From Pantoea sp. 18069 (GTDB lineage Bacteria; Pseudomonadota; Gammaproteobacteria; Burkholderiales; Burkholderiaceae_C), in contig NZ_CACSJA010000005.1 of the NCBI RefSeq assembly GCF_902706035.1, positions 1-64,000 on the forward strand: 64,000 bases of DNA, read 5' to 3'. Numbering within the stretch: position 1 is the stretch's first letter; every line of letters starts with the position of its first letter. The notes under the pieces were generated by a model that did not search any database, was not told the origin of the DNA, and saw only the letters and a list, made by a program, of their open reading frames with translations. Positions 50,137 to 57,019 of the stretch are shown piece after piece. The translations under genes were made by a program, and so were the position numbers.

Positions 50137-51477
50137 ATGTCACAACAAACGCATGAGAGTCGCTGGGCGATTGCCCATCCGAACGCCGCAGGCATTGATG
50201 TCGGCTCCAAGAGCCATTACGTGGCGGTGCCGCCCGAGCGAGCGTTGGAGGCGGTGCAGGAGTTTGGCTGCCACACCGCTGATCTGCTTGATATGGCCGA
50301 TTGGCTCAAGAGCTGTGAAGTGGACACCGTAGCGCTGGAGTCTACGGGCGTGTACTGGATCCCTTTGTACGAAGTGCTCGAGGCCAGCGGCATCGAAGTT
50401 TGGCTGGTCAACGCCAAGAGCGTGCGCCATGTGAGCGGTCGCAAGTCCGACGTGCTGGACTGCCAGTGGCTGCAGCAGTTGCACACGTTCGGGCTGCTGC
50501 GTCGTGCGATGCGCCCCGAAGCCCGCGTGTGCGAGATACGCGAAGTCGTGCGATTGCGTGAAGTACTGCTGCAGGAGCGTGCGCGCCACGTGCAGCGCAT
50601 GCAAAAGGCGCTCACGCAGATGAACGTTCAGCTGACCAGCGTGCTCAGTGACGTCGTGGGTGAGACGGGTTTGGCGATCATCCGGGCCATCGTGGCCGGA
50701 GAGCGCGATCCACAGCGCCTGGCGCAGTTGCGCAACTACCGTGTGCATGCCAGCGAGCAGGAGATCGCGAGCAGTCTGCAAGGCACTTGGAAAGACGAGC
50801 ACCTGTTCTGTCTGGAGCACGATCTCAGTTGCTACGACTTCCACAGCCGGCGCCTGCAAGTCGTGGACGCGAAAATCGACATGCTGCTGCGGGGGTTGGC
50901 CCAATACGACAAGACCCCGGCACGCAATGCCAGCAAGGGCCGGGCCAAGAATGCGGCCAGCTTTGATCTGCGCGGTGCGCTGCTCAACTGGAGTGGCGTA
51001 GACCTGACGAGCGTTCCGGGCATTGATGTGACAACGGCGTTGAAGGTGCTTGCTGAACTGGGCCCCACGCTGCATCACTTCGAGACAGGTAAACGCTTTT
51101 GTTCGTGGCTGGGGCTATGCCCCGGAACGCGTATCACCGGAGGCAAGCGCATCAGCGGGAAAAGCAAGCAACTGCCCAACCAGGTCAGTCGCGCGCTCAA
51201 GCTGGCTGCCATGGGGTTGAGCAGAACCCATGGGGCCATGGGGGCGTACTACAGGCAATTGGTCGTGCGAATGGGCTCGGGCAAGGCGATCACTGCGGTC
51301 GCCCACAAGCTCGCTCGCGTGATCTACGCGATGCTCACGGGCCGCAACGAATACGTCGAGCAAGTGCAAGACCGCCAGGAGCAACGCTATCGGGAGAAGG
51401 CGATCAAGAATATTAAACGACGCGCTGCTGAGATGGGCTTCGAACTGGTCCCAAGGCAGCCGCAAGCCCTAGCGTAA
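50137..51477 (+). CDS. IS110-family transposase (DEDD recombinase)
   Basis: 446-residue recombinase. The N-terminal RuvC-like DEDD domain has AGIDVGSKSHYVAVP (first Asp), VALESTGVYWIPLYE (Glu) and KSDVLDCQWLQQLHTFGLL (two Asp). The C-terminal transposase_20 domain contains the helix-hairpin-helix-like LTSVPGIDVTTALKVLAELG and the RFCSWLGLCPGTRITGGKR block with the catalytic Ser region. It appears full length and intact. Start ATG 50137 (MSQQTHESRWAIAHP) has GTGGAG upstream; the frame is open to 50089. Confidence 0.93.
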   Translation: MSQQTHESRWAIAHPNAAGIDVGSKSHYVAVPPERALEAVQEFGCHTADLLDMADWLKSCEVDTVALESTGVYWIPLYEVLEASGIEVWLVNAKSVRHVSGRKSDVLDCQWLQQLHTFGLLRRAMRPEARVCEIREVVRLREVLLQERARHVQRMQKALTQMNVQLTSVLSDVVGETGLAIIRAIVAGERDPQRLAQLRNYRVHASEQEIASSLQGTWKDEHLFCLEHDLSCYDFHSRRLQVVDAKIDMLLRGLAQYDKTPARNASKGRAKNAASFDLRGALLNWSGVDLTSVPGIDVTTALKVLAELGPTLHHFETGKRFCSWLGLCPGTRITGGKRISGKSKQLPNQVSRALKLAAMGLSRTHGAMGAYYRQLVVRMGSGKAITAVAHKLARVIYAMLTGRNEYVEQVQDRQEQRYREKAIKNIKRRAAEMGFELVPRQPQALA

Positions 51478-51514
51478 AACCGCTGTTTGCTCAAATGTGG
51501 TCGCCACTAAGTTG

Positions 51515-51729
51515 TTGATTCATATGGCAAAAAAAGCTGTTTCTTGAGAGCCTGTCGAAGGATGAACGGCCTGCGCTCAAGTTACGAGGACAGGCCGTTC
51601 ATGGTGCGACGCGGCCGGCTAGGCAAGCTCATCACGAACGGGTTCACTGTTTTGCCGCCGTTTACCCAAACCGACCAGCTTCTATTGATTTATTTGACAA
51701 AAAAGCTGTTTCTTGAGAGCCTGTAGAAA
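51515..51729. repeat. Two ~45-bp direct repeats enclosing a stem-loop
   Basis: Units at 51515-51560 and 51685-51729 share TTGATT(C/T)AT-TG(G/A)CAAAAAA and AGCTGTTTCTTGAGAGCCTGT, 170 bp apart. Between them lies a perfect 12-bp inverted repeat, ATGAACGGCCTG (51562-51573) and CAGGCCGTTCAT (51591-51602). The units end in REP-like GAGCCTGTCGAAGG or a decayed form of it. No open frame of note; it may be the remnant of another mobile element. Confidence 0.65.
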
Positions 51730-51766
51730 GGCACGCGAACAGCGGGTCAATTGCCGTCGCGAAACC

Positions 51767-52318
51767 TCAGTTGAGATCAATACAGTGCATGCCGAAACTC
51801 CCGCGTGCGCGGTCGGCATAGTAGTGCTGCAGCGTTTCCTTGACGGTGCGAAACGCGAGCTCCTCCCAGGGGATGTCCTGCGGCGCGAACAGCTGCACTT
51901 CCATGGTCTCGGGGCCGGGATAGCATTTCTCGTCGCGCAGCCGGGCGCGGTAGAACAGGTGGACCTGGCCGACGCGCGGCACGCTGATCAGCGTGTACAG
52001 CGCGCCCATCTCGATATCGGCGCCGGCCTCTTCGTCGGTTTCACGCTCTGCGCCCTGGGCCGTGGTCTCGCCCAGCTCCATGAAGCCCGCGGGCAGGGTC
52101 CACAGTCCGCGGCGCGGCTCGATATTGCGCTTGCACAGCAGCACGCGGCCGTCGTCCATCACCGGAATGGTGCCCACGACATTCAGTGGGTTCTCGTAGT
52201 GGATGGTGTGGCAGTGGGGGCAGACGGCCCGCTCCCGGGTGTCGCCGTCGTCGGGAATGCGGTAAACCACGGCGGTGCCGCAGGCGCGGCAGAACTGGAT
52301 GGGGCTGCGAAAAATCAT
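51767..52318 (-). CDS. Nudix hydrolase with N-terminal zinc ribbon
   Basis: 183-residue pyrophosphohydrolase. A zinc ribbon (C10-x2-C13 in FCRACG and CPHC about 33-36) leads to a Nudix domain (about 45-165) with the full box GFMELGETTAQGAERETDEEAGA, matching GX5EX7REUXEEXGU. Zinc ribbon plus Nudix resembles NudC-like NADH pyrophosphatases and the smaller ADP-ribose group; substrate unknown. It is leftward, with a 106-bp gap to the fumarylpyruvate hydrolase-like gene upstream. Confidence 0.9.
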   Translation of the reverse strand: MIFRSPIQFCRACGTAVVYRIPDDGDTRERAVCPHCHTIHYENPLNVVGTIPVMDDGRVLLCKRNIEPRRGLWTLPAGFMELGETTAQGAERETDEEAGADIEMGALYTLISVPRVGQVHLFYRARLRDEKCYPGPETMEVQLFAPQDIPWEELAFRTVKETLQHYYADRARGSFGMHCIDLN

Positions 52319-52424
52319 TGCCTGAATATAAGCAATAAACCAGCCGGGCGTCGGTGGCCGGCGCGAGGAATGCCGACGAAATGCAGCGCCTGCGTGCCCC
52401 GCGCGCGCGGCGCGGGGCAGGTCA

Positions 52425-53120
52425 TCAGGAGATGCGAACGGACAGGGGCGTCAGGCCGTCGAGCGTGCCTTCGAGCAGGTCGCCACGCACCACGGCGCCC
52501 ACGCCTTCGGGCGTGCCGGTCATGATCAGGTCGCCGGGTTGCAGCTCCCATGCGGCCGACAGGTGCTCTATGGTTTCGGCGATGTTCCAGATCAGCTGCG
52601 AGACCGTGCTGCGCTGGCGGTCGACGCCGTTGACCTGCAGCGCGATCGCGGCTTGCTCCACGTTGCCGGCCTGGGCCACGGGCGTGACCGGGCCGATGGG
52701 CGCCGAGTGCTCGAAGCCCTTGCCTATGCACCAGGGGCGGCCCTGCTTCTTCATCTCGTTTTGCAGGTCGCGGCGCGTCATGTCCAGGCCCAGCGCGTAG
52801 CCGTAGATGTACTCGGCGGCGTCGGCGGCGCGGATGTTCTTGCCGGCCTTGCCTATGGCCACGACCAGCTCGATCTCATGGTGCAGGTTGCTGGTCAGCG
52901 AGGGGTAGGGCATTTCACCCGTGGTGCCGGCTTCGACGGGCAGCAGCGCATCGGCCGGCTTGAGGAAGAAGAACGGCGGCTCGCGGCCGGTAAAGCCCAT
53001 TTCCTTGGCGTGCTCTTCGTAGTTGCGGCCTACGCAATAGATGCGGTGCACGGGGAAACGTTCGGTGCTGCCCACCACGGGCAGGCTGGCGACGTCTGCG
53101 GGTGTGAATACATAGCGCAT
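52425..53120 (-). CDS. Fumarylacetoacetate hydrolase family protein, fumarylpyruvate-hydrolase-like
   Basis: 231-residue metal-dependent C-C hydrolase. RIYCVGRNYEEHAKEMG, the metal ligands in HHEIELVVAIG and YALGLDMTRRDLQ, and the C-terminal LQPGDLIMTGTPEGVG are family hallmarks. The length fits fumarylpyruvate hydrolase (NagK, gentisate pathway) rather than the ~430-residue fumarylacetoacetase. The zeta-class GST gene 2 kb to the right would be the matching isomerase (NagL). Start ATG 53120; a near-palindrome at 53204-53219 may regulate it. Confidence 0.85.
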   Translation of the reverse strand: MRYVFTPADVASLPVVGSTERFPVHRIYCVGRNYEEHAKEMGFTGREPPFFFLKPADALLPVEAGTTGEMPYPSLTSNLHHEIELVVAIGKAGKNIRAADAAEYIYGYALGLDMTRRDLQNEMKKQGRPWCIGKGFEHSAPIGPVTPVAQAGNVEQAAIALQVNGVDRQRSTVSQLIWNIAETIEHLSAAWELQPGDLIMTGTPEGVGAVVRGDLLEGTLDGLTPLSVRIS

Positions 53121-53203
53121 GGGAATCTTTCACGAAAGAAGGTAAATGCCAAGCCGCGTCCGGCGCGGGCCTGAGCGCAGCAGTGTGCCATGCGCGCGGG
53201 CCG

Positions 53204-53219
53204 ATTCTTATATAGGAAT
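53204..53219. promoter_or_regulatory. Near-perfect palindrome ATTCTTATATAGGAAT upstream of the hydrolase gene
   Basis: 16 bp with 6 of 8 symmetric base pairs matched and a TATATA centre, 84 bp upstream of the hydrolase start. Size and AT-rich centre suit a GntR- or MarR-type operator overlapping a -10 region. No such regulator gene is in the window. Confidence 0.35.
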
Positions 53220-53382
53220 GAACTACATCCACCCGATGCAAGGCAAAGGATGGCGTTTCACGGGTGTCTTTCCTGCGTGCCCGTATGGGGCACGCCCGAC
53301 GGCAAGCGCTCCACACCACAGTCATAGTGCCGCTGGCACGGATTTCGTGCGCGCAGGCGTGCAGTCGACGTCAAGAAAATTT

Positions 53383-53470
53383 CTCGCATGTAATCTCGCA
53401 TAAATTCATGAAAAAAAATCCATTTTCAGAGGTAAAAGACGTCGTTTAAAATCTCGCACATGAGCTCGCA
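53383..53470 (+). promoter_or_regulatory. Promoter of the Fic gene with two pairs of CTCGCA direct repeats
   Basis: CTCGCA occurs at 53383, 53395, 53453 and 53465: two pairs with the same 12-bp spacing, 70 bp apart. The second pair straddles the Fic start codon (ATG 53460). A -10 TAAAAT (53447-53452) and a -35 TTTTCA (53423-53428) with an 18-bp spacer lie between the pairs. Transcription would begin close to the ATG, giving a leaderless or nearly leaderless mRNA. The layout suggests repression by a protein binding both pairs, perhaps with looping. Confidence 0.5.
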
Positions 53471-54701
53471 AATAATACCGTCCTACGATCACCCGGATCA
53501 CTTTTCTCCCTTGATGCCCACGGAGATGGCCCTGGGCCCGTTGCTGGAGCGCGCCAGCGATCTCATACGCGCTGCGACTGCCTTGGGCGTGAGCGCCGGT
53601 TACACCTCGCAGTCGGAGATCGGTGGTTTGCTGCGCAGCATGAACAGCTACTACAGCAACCGCATCGAAGGGGAGCACACCCGTCCCAGCGACATCGAGC
53701 GCGCGCTGCAGCAGGATTTCTCCGCCAACGCCGATCTGGCGCGCAAGCAGCGCCTGGCGGTGGCCCATATCCACACCGAGCAGCACTGCGAGCAGGATCT
53801 GTCGCAGCGTCTGCGCATGGCAGGGGACGACGGTGCGCGCTGGCTCTATTCGACCGAAGCCCTGAAGCAGCTGCACCTTCGCCTTTTCCAGGAACTGCCC
53901 GAAGAAGACCTTCGGCTGGTGGATGGCTCCCTCATGGTGCCCGGCGAACTGCGCTCGCGCCAGGTCGCTGTCGGCAGGCACGAGGCACCTACTGCCGAGG
54001 CGCTGCCCCGCTTCATCGAGCGCTGGGCGCAGGTCTACGGCCGGCAGCGCCGCGGCGAGGCTTCGGTCGTCGCACTTGCGGCGGCGCACCATCGCCTGGC
54101 CTGGATGCACCCCTTCCTCGATGGCAATGGTCGGGTGGCGCGCTTGCACACCCATCTGCTGCTGCACGCTGGCGGGTACACGAAAGGGATATGGTCGCCG
54201 CTGCGCGGTTTTGCGCGCACAGAGACACGCTACAAGGCCCTGCTGCAGGCGGCTGACGAACACCGCCGCAGTGATCTGGACGGGCGCGGCAACCTGTCGC
54301 AAGCCGCATTGATCGACTGGGTCAACTACACCCTCGACGTCTGCATCGACCAGGTTGAGTTCATGGCCGGCATGCTCGATATCCAGGGCATGCGCGGCCG
54401 CATTGAAGCTGCGCTGGCGTTCGAATCCGGCGCTCTCAAGTCCGGCGTGCGCCCCGAGGCGCTCAACGCACTGCATTACTTGTTTGCCACCCAGCTCTCC
54501 ATGCCGCGGGCCGATTTCAAGGCCATGCTGGGCCTGGGAGATCGGGTGGCATCTTCGACCGTCTCGGCGCTGTTGAGCCGTGGATTCCTGGCGACCGACT
54601 CCGCCTATGGCGCACTGCGCTTTGCCGTGCCGCACCACGCCCTGCGCTTTTATTTTCCTGCCTTGTGGCCCGAGGCCGAGCAGGATGCAGCTGCAGTCTG
54701 A
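53460..54701 (+). CDS. Fic-domain protein, class II (N-terminal inhibitory helix)
   Basis: 413-residue protein that probably transfers AMP (or another phosphate-containing group) to a protein target. The Fic core has the complete motif HPFLDGNGRVAR from H217. An N-terminal inhibitory motif S66-N-R-I-E70-G71 (form [S/T]xxxE[G/N]) places it in class II, auto-inhibited in cis. The C-terminal part (about 320-410) looks like a winged HTH (ALHYLFATQLSMPRADFKAMLGLGDRVASSTVSALLSRGFL), so it may bind DNA and control itself. No antitoxin gene is present, as expected for class II. It lies between two gentisate-pathway-like genes. Confidence 0.92.
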   Translation: MSSQIIPSYDHPDHFSPLMPTEMALGPLLERASDLIRAATALGVSAGYTSQSEIGGLLRSMNSYYSNRIEGEHTRPSDIERALQQDFSANADLARKQRLAVAHIHTEQHCEQDLSQRLRMAGDDGARWLYSTEALKQLHLRLFQELPEEDLRLVDGSLMVPGELRSRQVAVGRHEAPTAEALPRFIERWAQVYGRQRRGEASVVALAAAHHRLAWMHPFLDGNGRVARLHTHLLLHAGGYTKGIWSPLRGFARTETRYKALLQAADEHRRSDLDGRGNLSQAALIDWVNYTLDVCIDQVEFMAGMLDIQGMRGRIEAALAFESGALKSGVRPEALNALHYLFATQLSMPRADFKAMLGLGDRVASSTVSALLSRGFLATDSAYGALRFAVPHHALRFYFPALWPEAEQDAAAV

Positions 54702-55089
54702 TCGATAGGGCGTTTTTGGCCGTACATCTGGAAAATCGGTCATTTTGCTTGCATGGCCGGTGTGAGAACGTGTTCACGATCTCTTCGGGCCGCGACAGCG
54801 CCTTGGCGGGATGGGATGCTAGGCGCAGTACCGCAGCAATAGCCCTGCTATTGCGAGGATCTGCAACGACGCAGACCGCCCGCCAAGGCACTGTCCCGAA
54901 GGGTTGGGACGAAATCGGGCGATTTCTTCGCGCTGCAGCTTGCTTGCACCCCGGTGCAAGCTGCGCCCCAGCGCTTCGAACTCATCCCGATTGCGTCCCA
55001 ACGCGACGCGTTGAGATCATGAACACGTTCTTAGGGACTGCGCGCTTGCGCCATGGGCAAGAGCCGTTGGTGGCGGTATGCTGGGCGGC
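54702..55089. other. Intergenic region filled by a structured element
   Basis: 388 bp between fic and maiA/nagL. The first 63 bp hold AT-rich sequence with GGAAAATCGGTCATTTTGC. The 267-bp inverted-repeat element fills 54765-55031, and 58 bp remain before maiA. No gene is seen. Confidence 0.6.
54765..55031. mobile_element. 267-bp MITE-like element with terminal inverted repeats and two internal hairpins
   Basis: Terminal repeats AGAACGTGTTCACGATCTC (54765-54783) and its inverse (55013-55031) match 18 of 19. Inside, arm A pairs CTTCGGG, ACAG and GCCTTGGCGGG (54783-54810) with CCCGCCAAGGC, CTGT and CCCGAAG (54879-54901), around an inner hairpin GCAATAGC-CCT-GCTATTGC (54836-54854). Arm B pairs GTTGGGACG and AATCGGG (54903-54919) with CCCGATT and CGTCCCAAC (54986-55002), capped by CTTGCACC-CC-GGTGCAAG (54943-54960). 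The fold is a three-way junction. Non-coding; probably a non-autonomous mobile element or structured RNA. Confidence 0.7.
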
Positions 55090-55755
55090 ATGAAGCTGCA
55101 TTCCTATTTCCGCTCCTCTGCCGCCTACCGCGTGCGCATCGCACTGCATCTCAAGGGCCTGTCGTTTGATTATGTGCCCGTGCACCTGCTGCGCGGCGAC
55201 CACCGTGCGGCGGAGTACGCCGACCGCGTGGGCGATGCGCTGGTGCCGGCGCTCGAGCTTGACCAAGGGCAATTGCTGACCCAGTCGATGGCCATCATCG
55301 AATACCTCGACGAAACCCAGCCCGCGGTGGCGCTGCTGCCCGCCGACGCGCTGGGCCGCGCCCATGTGCGCGCGCTCGCGCAGATGGTGGCCTGCGAAAT
55401 CCACCCGCTCAACAACCTGCGCGTGCTCAAGTATCTGGTGCGCACGCTGGAAGTCTCCGAAGAGGAAAAGACCGCGTGGTACCGCCACTGGGCCGGCGCG
55501 GGGCTTGCGGCCGTGGAGCGCCAGCTCGGCCTGCTGGCCGAAGAACGCCGCGCCGCGGGCCTGGCCGAATCCCTTTACTGCTGGGGCGACACGCCGGGGC
55601 TGGCCGATTGCTGCCTCATTCCCCAGGTCTTCAACGCCCAGCGCTTCGGCCTGACGCTCGACGAACTGCCGCGCATCGCGGCCATCGTCGCGCGCTGCCT
55701 GGCATTGCCGGCCTTTGCGCTGGCCCATCCCGACGCCTGCCCGGACCACCAATGA
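55090..55755 (+). CDS. maiA: Zeta-class GST, maleylacetoacetate/maleylpyruvate isomerase
   Basis: 221-residue glutathione-dependent cis-trans isomerase. The N-terminal thioredoxin-like domain has the zeta motif SYFRSSAAYRVRIALHLKGL and TQSMAIIEYLDE; the C-terminal helical domain ends at HPDACPDHQ. It converts maleylacetoacetate or maleylpyruvate to the fumaryl form. The small hydrolase at 52425-53120 points to the maleylpyruvate (gentisate) route. The dioxygenase is not in the window. Its stop overlaps pgeF by 4 bp (ATGA). Confidence 0.92.
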   Translation: MKLHSYFRSSAAYRVRIALHLKGLSFDYVPVHLLRGDHRAAEYADRVGDALVPALELDQGQLLTQSMAIIEYLDETQPAVALLPADALGRAHVRALAQMVACEIHPLNNLRVLKYLVRTLEVSEEEKTAWYRHWAGAGLAAVERQLGLLAEERRAAGLAESLYCWGDTPGLADCCLIPQVFNAQRFGLTLDELPRIAAIVARCLALPAFALAHPDACPDHQ

Positions 55756-56615
55756 CCGCCGCCCCCGCCTTCGATGACTGGCTGCTGCCCGACTGGCCTG
55801 CGCCGCCCGGGGTGCATGCGCTGTGCACCACGCGCGCGGGCGGCGTCAGCGTCGCGCCCTGGGATTCGCTGAACCTCGGCGACCATGTGGGCGATGCCGC
55901 ATACGCCGTGCACGAGAACCGCACGCGGCTGCAGGCCGCGCTGCGCGCGCGCACGCCCGGCGCCCGCGCGGTGTTCCTGCGCCAGGTGCATGGCAGCGAC
56001 GTGCTGGCGCTGGGCGCCGGCACGGCCCAGGGCCTGGCCGCCGATGCGAGCCTGACGGCTGCGCCGGGCGTGGCCTGCACCATCATGGTCGCCGACTGCC
56101 TGCCGGTGCTGTTCACCGATCGCCACGGCAGCGTGGTGGCCGCGGCCCATGCGGGCTGGCGCGGTCTCGCGGGCACGGTGCGTGCGGGCGGCTGCCCGCA
56201 AGGCGTGCTTGAAAGCGTATTCGCGCAGTTTGCGCAGCAGGTGGTGCGCGCGGGCGGCGCAGCAGACCAGGGCCAGGTGGCGGGCCGGACGCTGGCCTGG
56301 CTGGGCCCGTGCATAGGGCCCGACGCTTTCGAGGTCGGCGAAGAAGTGCGTGCCGCGCTGTGCCAGGGCCGCCCCGAGGCCGCGAGGCATTTCCGGCCAG
56401 GGCAGGCACCGGGCAAGTGGCTTGCCGATCTTGCCGGGCTCGCGCGCCAGCGCCTTCAATCGCTGGGCATCACCGCGGTCTATGGCAACGACGGCAGCGC
56501 GCGCTGGTGCACCGTGGGCAACCCCTCAGCGTTCTTCTCGCACCGGCGGGACGCAGCCCGCCTGGGCAGCAGCGGGCGTTTCGCCGCCTGCATCTGGCGC
56601 GACGGCGCCGCCTGA
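55752..56615 (+). CDS. pgeF: Peptidoglycan editing factor PgeF (YfiH, laccase-domain)
   Basis: 287-residue cytosolic enzyme of the multicopper polyphenol oxidase-like family, known in E. coli to keep L-Ser out of the peptidoglycan peptide. It has CTTRAGGVSVAPWDSLNLGDHVGD, the metal ligands His in RQVHGSDV, Cys in VADCLPVLF and His in AAHAGWRGL, and the C-terminal SYRRD-like FFSHRRDAAR. Start ATG 55752 overlaps the maiA stop. Its 3' end overlaps the convergent membrane gene by 90 bp. Confidence 0.93.
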   Translation: MTAAPAFDDWLLPDWPAPPGVHALCTTRAGGVSVAPWDSLNLGDHVGDAAYAVHENRTRLQAALRARTPGARAVFLRQVHGSDVLALGAGTAQGLAADASLTAAPGVACTIMVADCLPVLFTDRHGSVVAAAHAGWRGLAGTVRAGGCPQGVLESVFAQFAQQVVRAGGAADQGQVAGRTLAWLGPCIGPDAFEVGEEVRAALCQGRPEAARHFRPGQAPGKWLADLAGLARQRLQSLGITAVYGNDGSARWCTVGNPSAFFSHRRDAARLGSSGRFAACIWRDGAA

Positions 56616-56873
56616 ACGCGTGCCGGCCGCCTGGGCCCGGGCCTGGGCCTGGGCCTGGGCATCATCCCAGGCCTGCTGCTCGGCCTGCTCCCGCAGCCGC
56701 AGCCGGCGCTTGCGCCCGGGCGTTCCCAGGATGTAGACCAGGATGCTCAATGGCAGCAGCCCGTAGATCAGGAACGTCACGATGGCGCCGAGCACGCTGC
56801 CCACGGGGCTCGTGGCTTCGGCAATGGCCATCATCAAGGTGACATACAGCCAGGCTATAACGACAAGGTACAT
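56526..56873 (-). CDS. Small membrane protein with charged C-terminal tail
   Basis: 115-residue protein: two membrane helices (about residues 1-20, MYLVVIAWLYVTLMMAIAEA, and 27-50, GSVLGAIVTFLIYGLLPLSILVYILG), then an Arg-rich segment RKRRLRLREQAEQQAWDD and a low-complexity Ala/Gln stretch encoded by a GGGCCT hexamer array (about 56636-56660). The N-terminus resembles small membrane proteins encoded beside pgeF/phaC in Burkholderiales. Start ATG 56873; the longer frame to 57035 lacks helices at its start. The last 30 codons overlap the end of pgeF, so that part may be less conserved. Confidence 0.7.
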   Translation of the reverse strand: MYLVVIAWLYVTLMMAIAEATSPVGSVLGAIVTFLIYGLLPLSILVYILGTPGRKRRLRLREQAEQQAWDDAQAQAQARAQAAGTRSGGAVAPDAGGETPAAAQAGCVPPVREER

Positions 56874-57019
56874 GGGGGGCCATTGAGCAGGAAGAGGCCT
56901 GAAAGGGCCGGGGTAGAGAAAAGCGGCAAGCGCCGCCAAAGTCCATTGCCAGGGGGCGGATGCTGGACAACAATGGTGCCACCTGGTCGCATCGTTATTC
57001 CGCCTATCTTGGACGCAGC

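Larger units (their letters stand above)
49914..51514 (+). mobile_element. IS110-family insertion sequence (ends approximate)
   Basis: About 1.6 kb: a ~220-bp structured non-coding leader, a 446-codon DEDD transposase and a short right flank of about 37 bp. Bounds were set as the DNA between the repeats on the left (ending 49913) and the 45-bp repeat on the right (starting 51515), since repeated flanks are unlikely to belong to the IS. IS110 elements lack terminal inverted repeats, so exact ends cannot be seen. Long leader plus short tail fits the IS110 rather than the IS1111 subgroup. Confidence 0.6.

Noticed and set aside
53460..54701. Fic-antitoxin (class I) toxin-antitoxin pair
   Set aside because: No small antitoxin gene adjoins; the inhibitory SxxxEG motif is inside the protein itself (class II).
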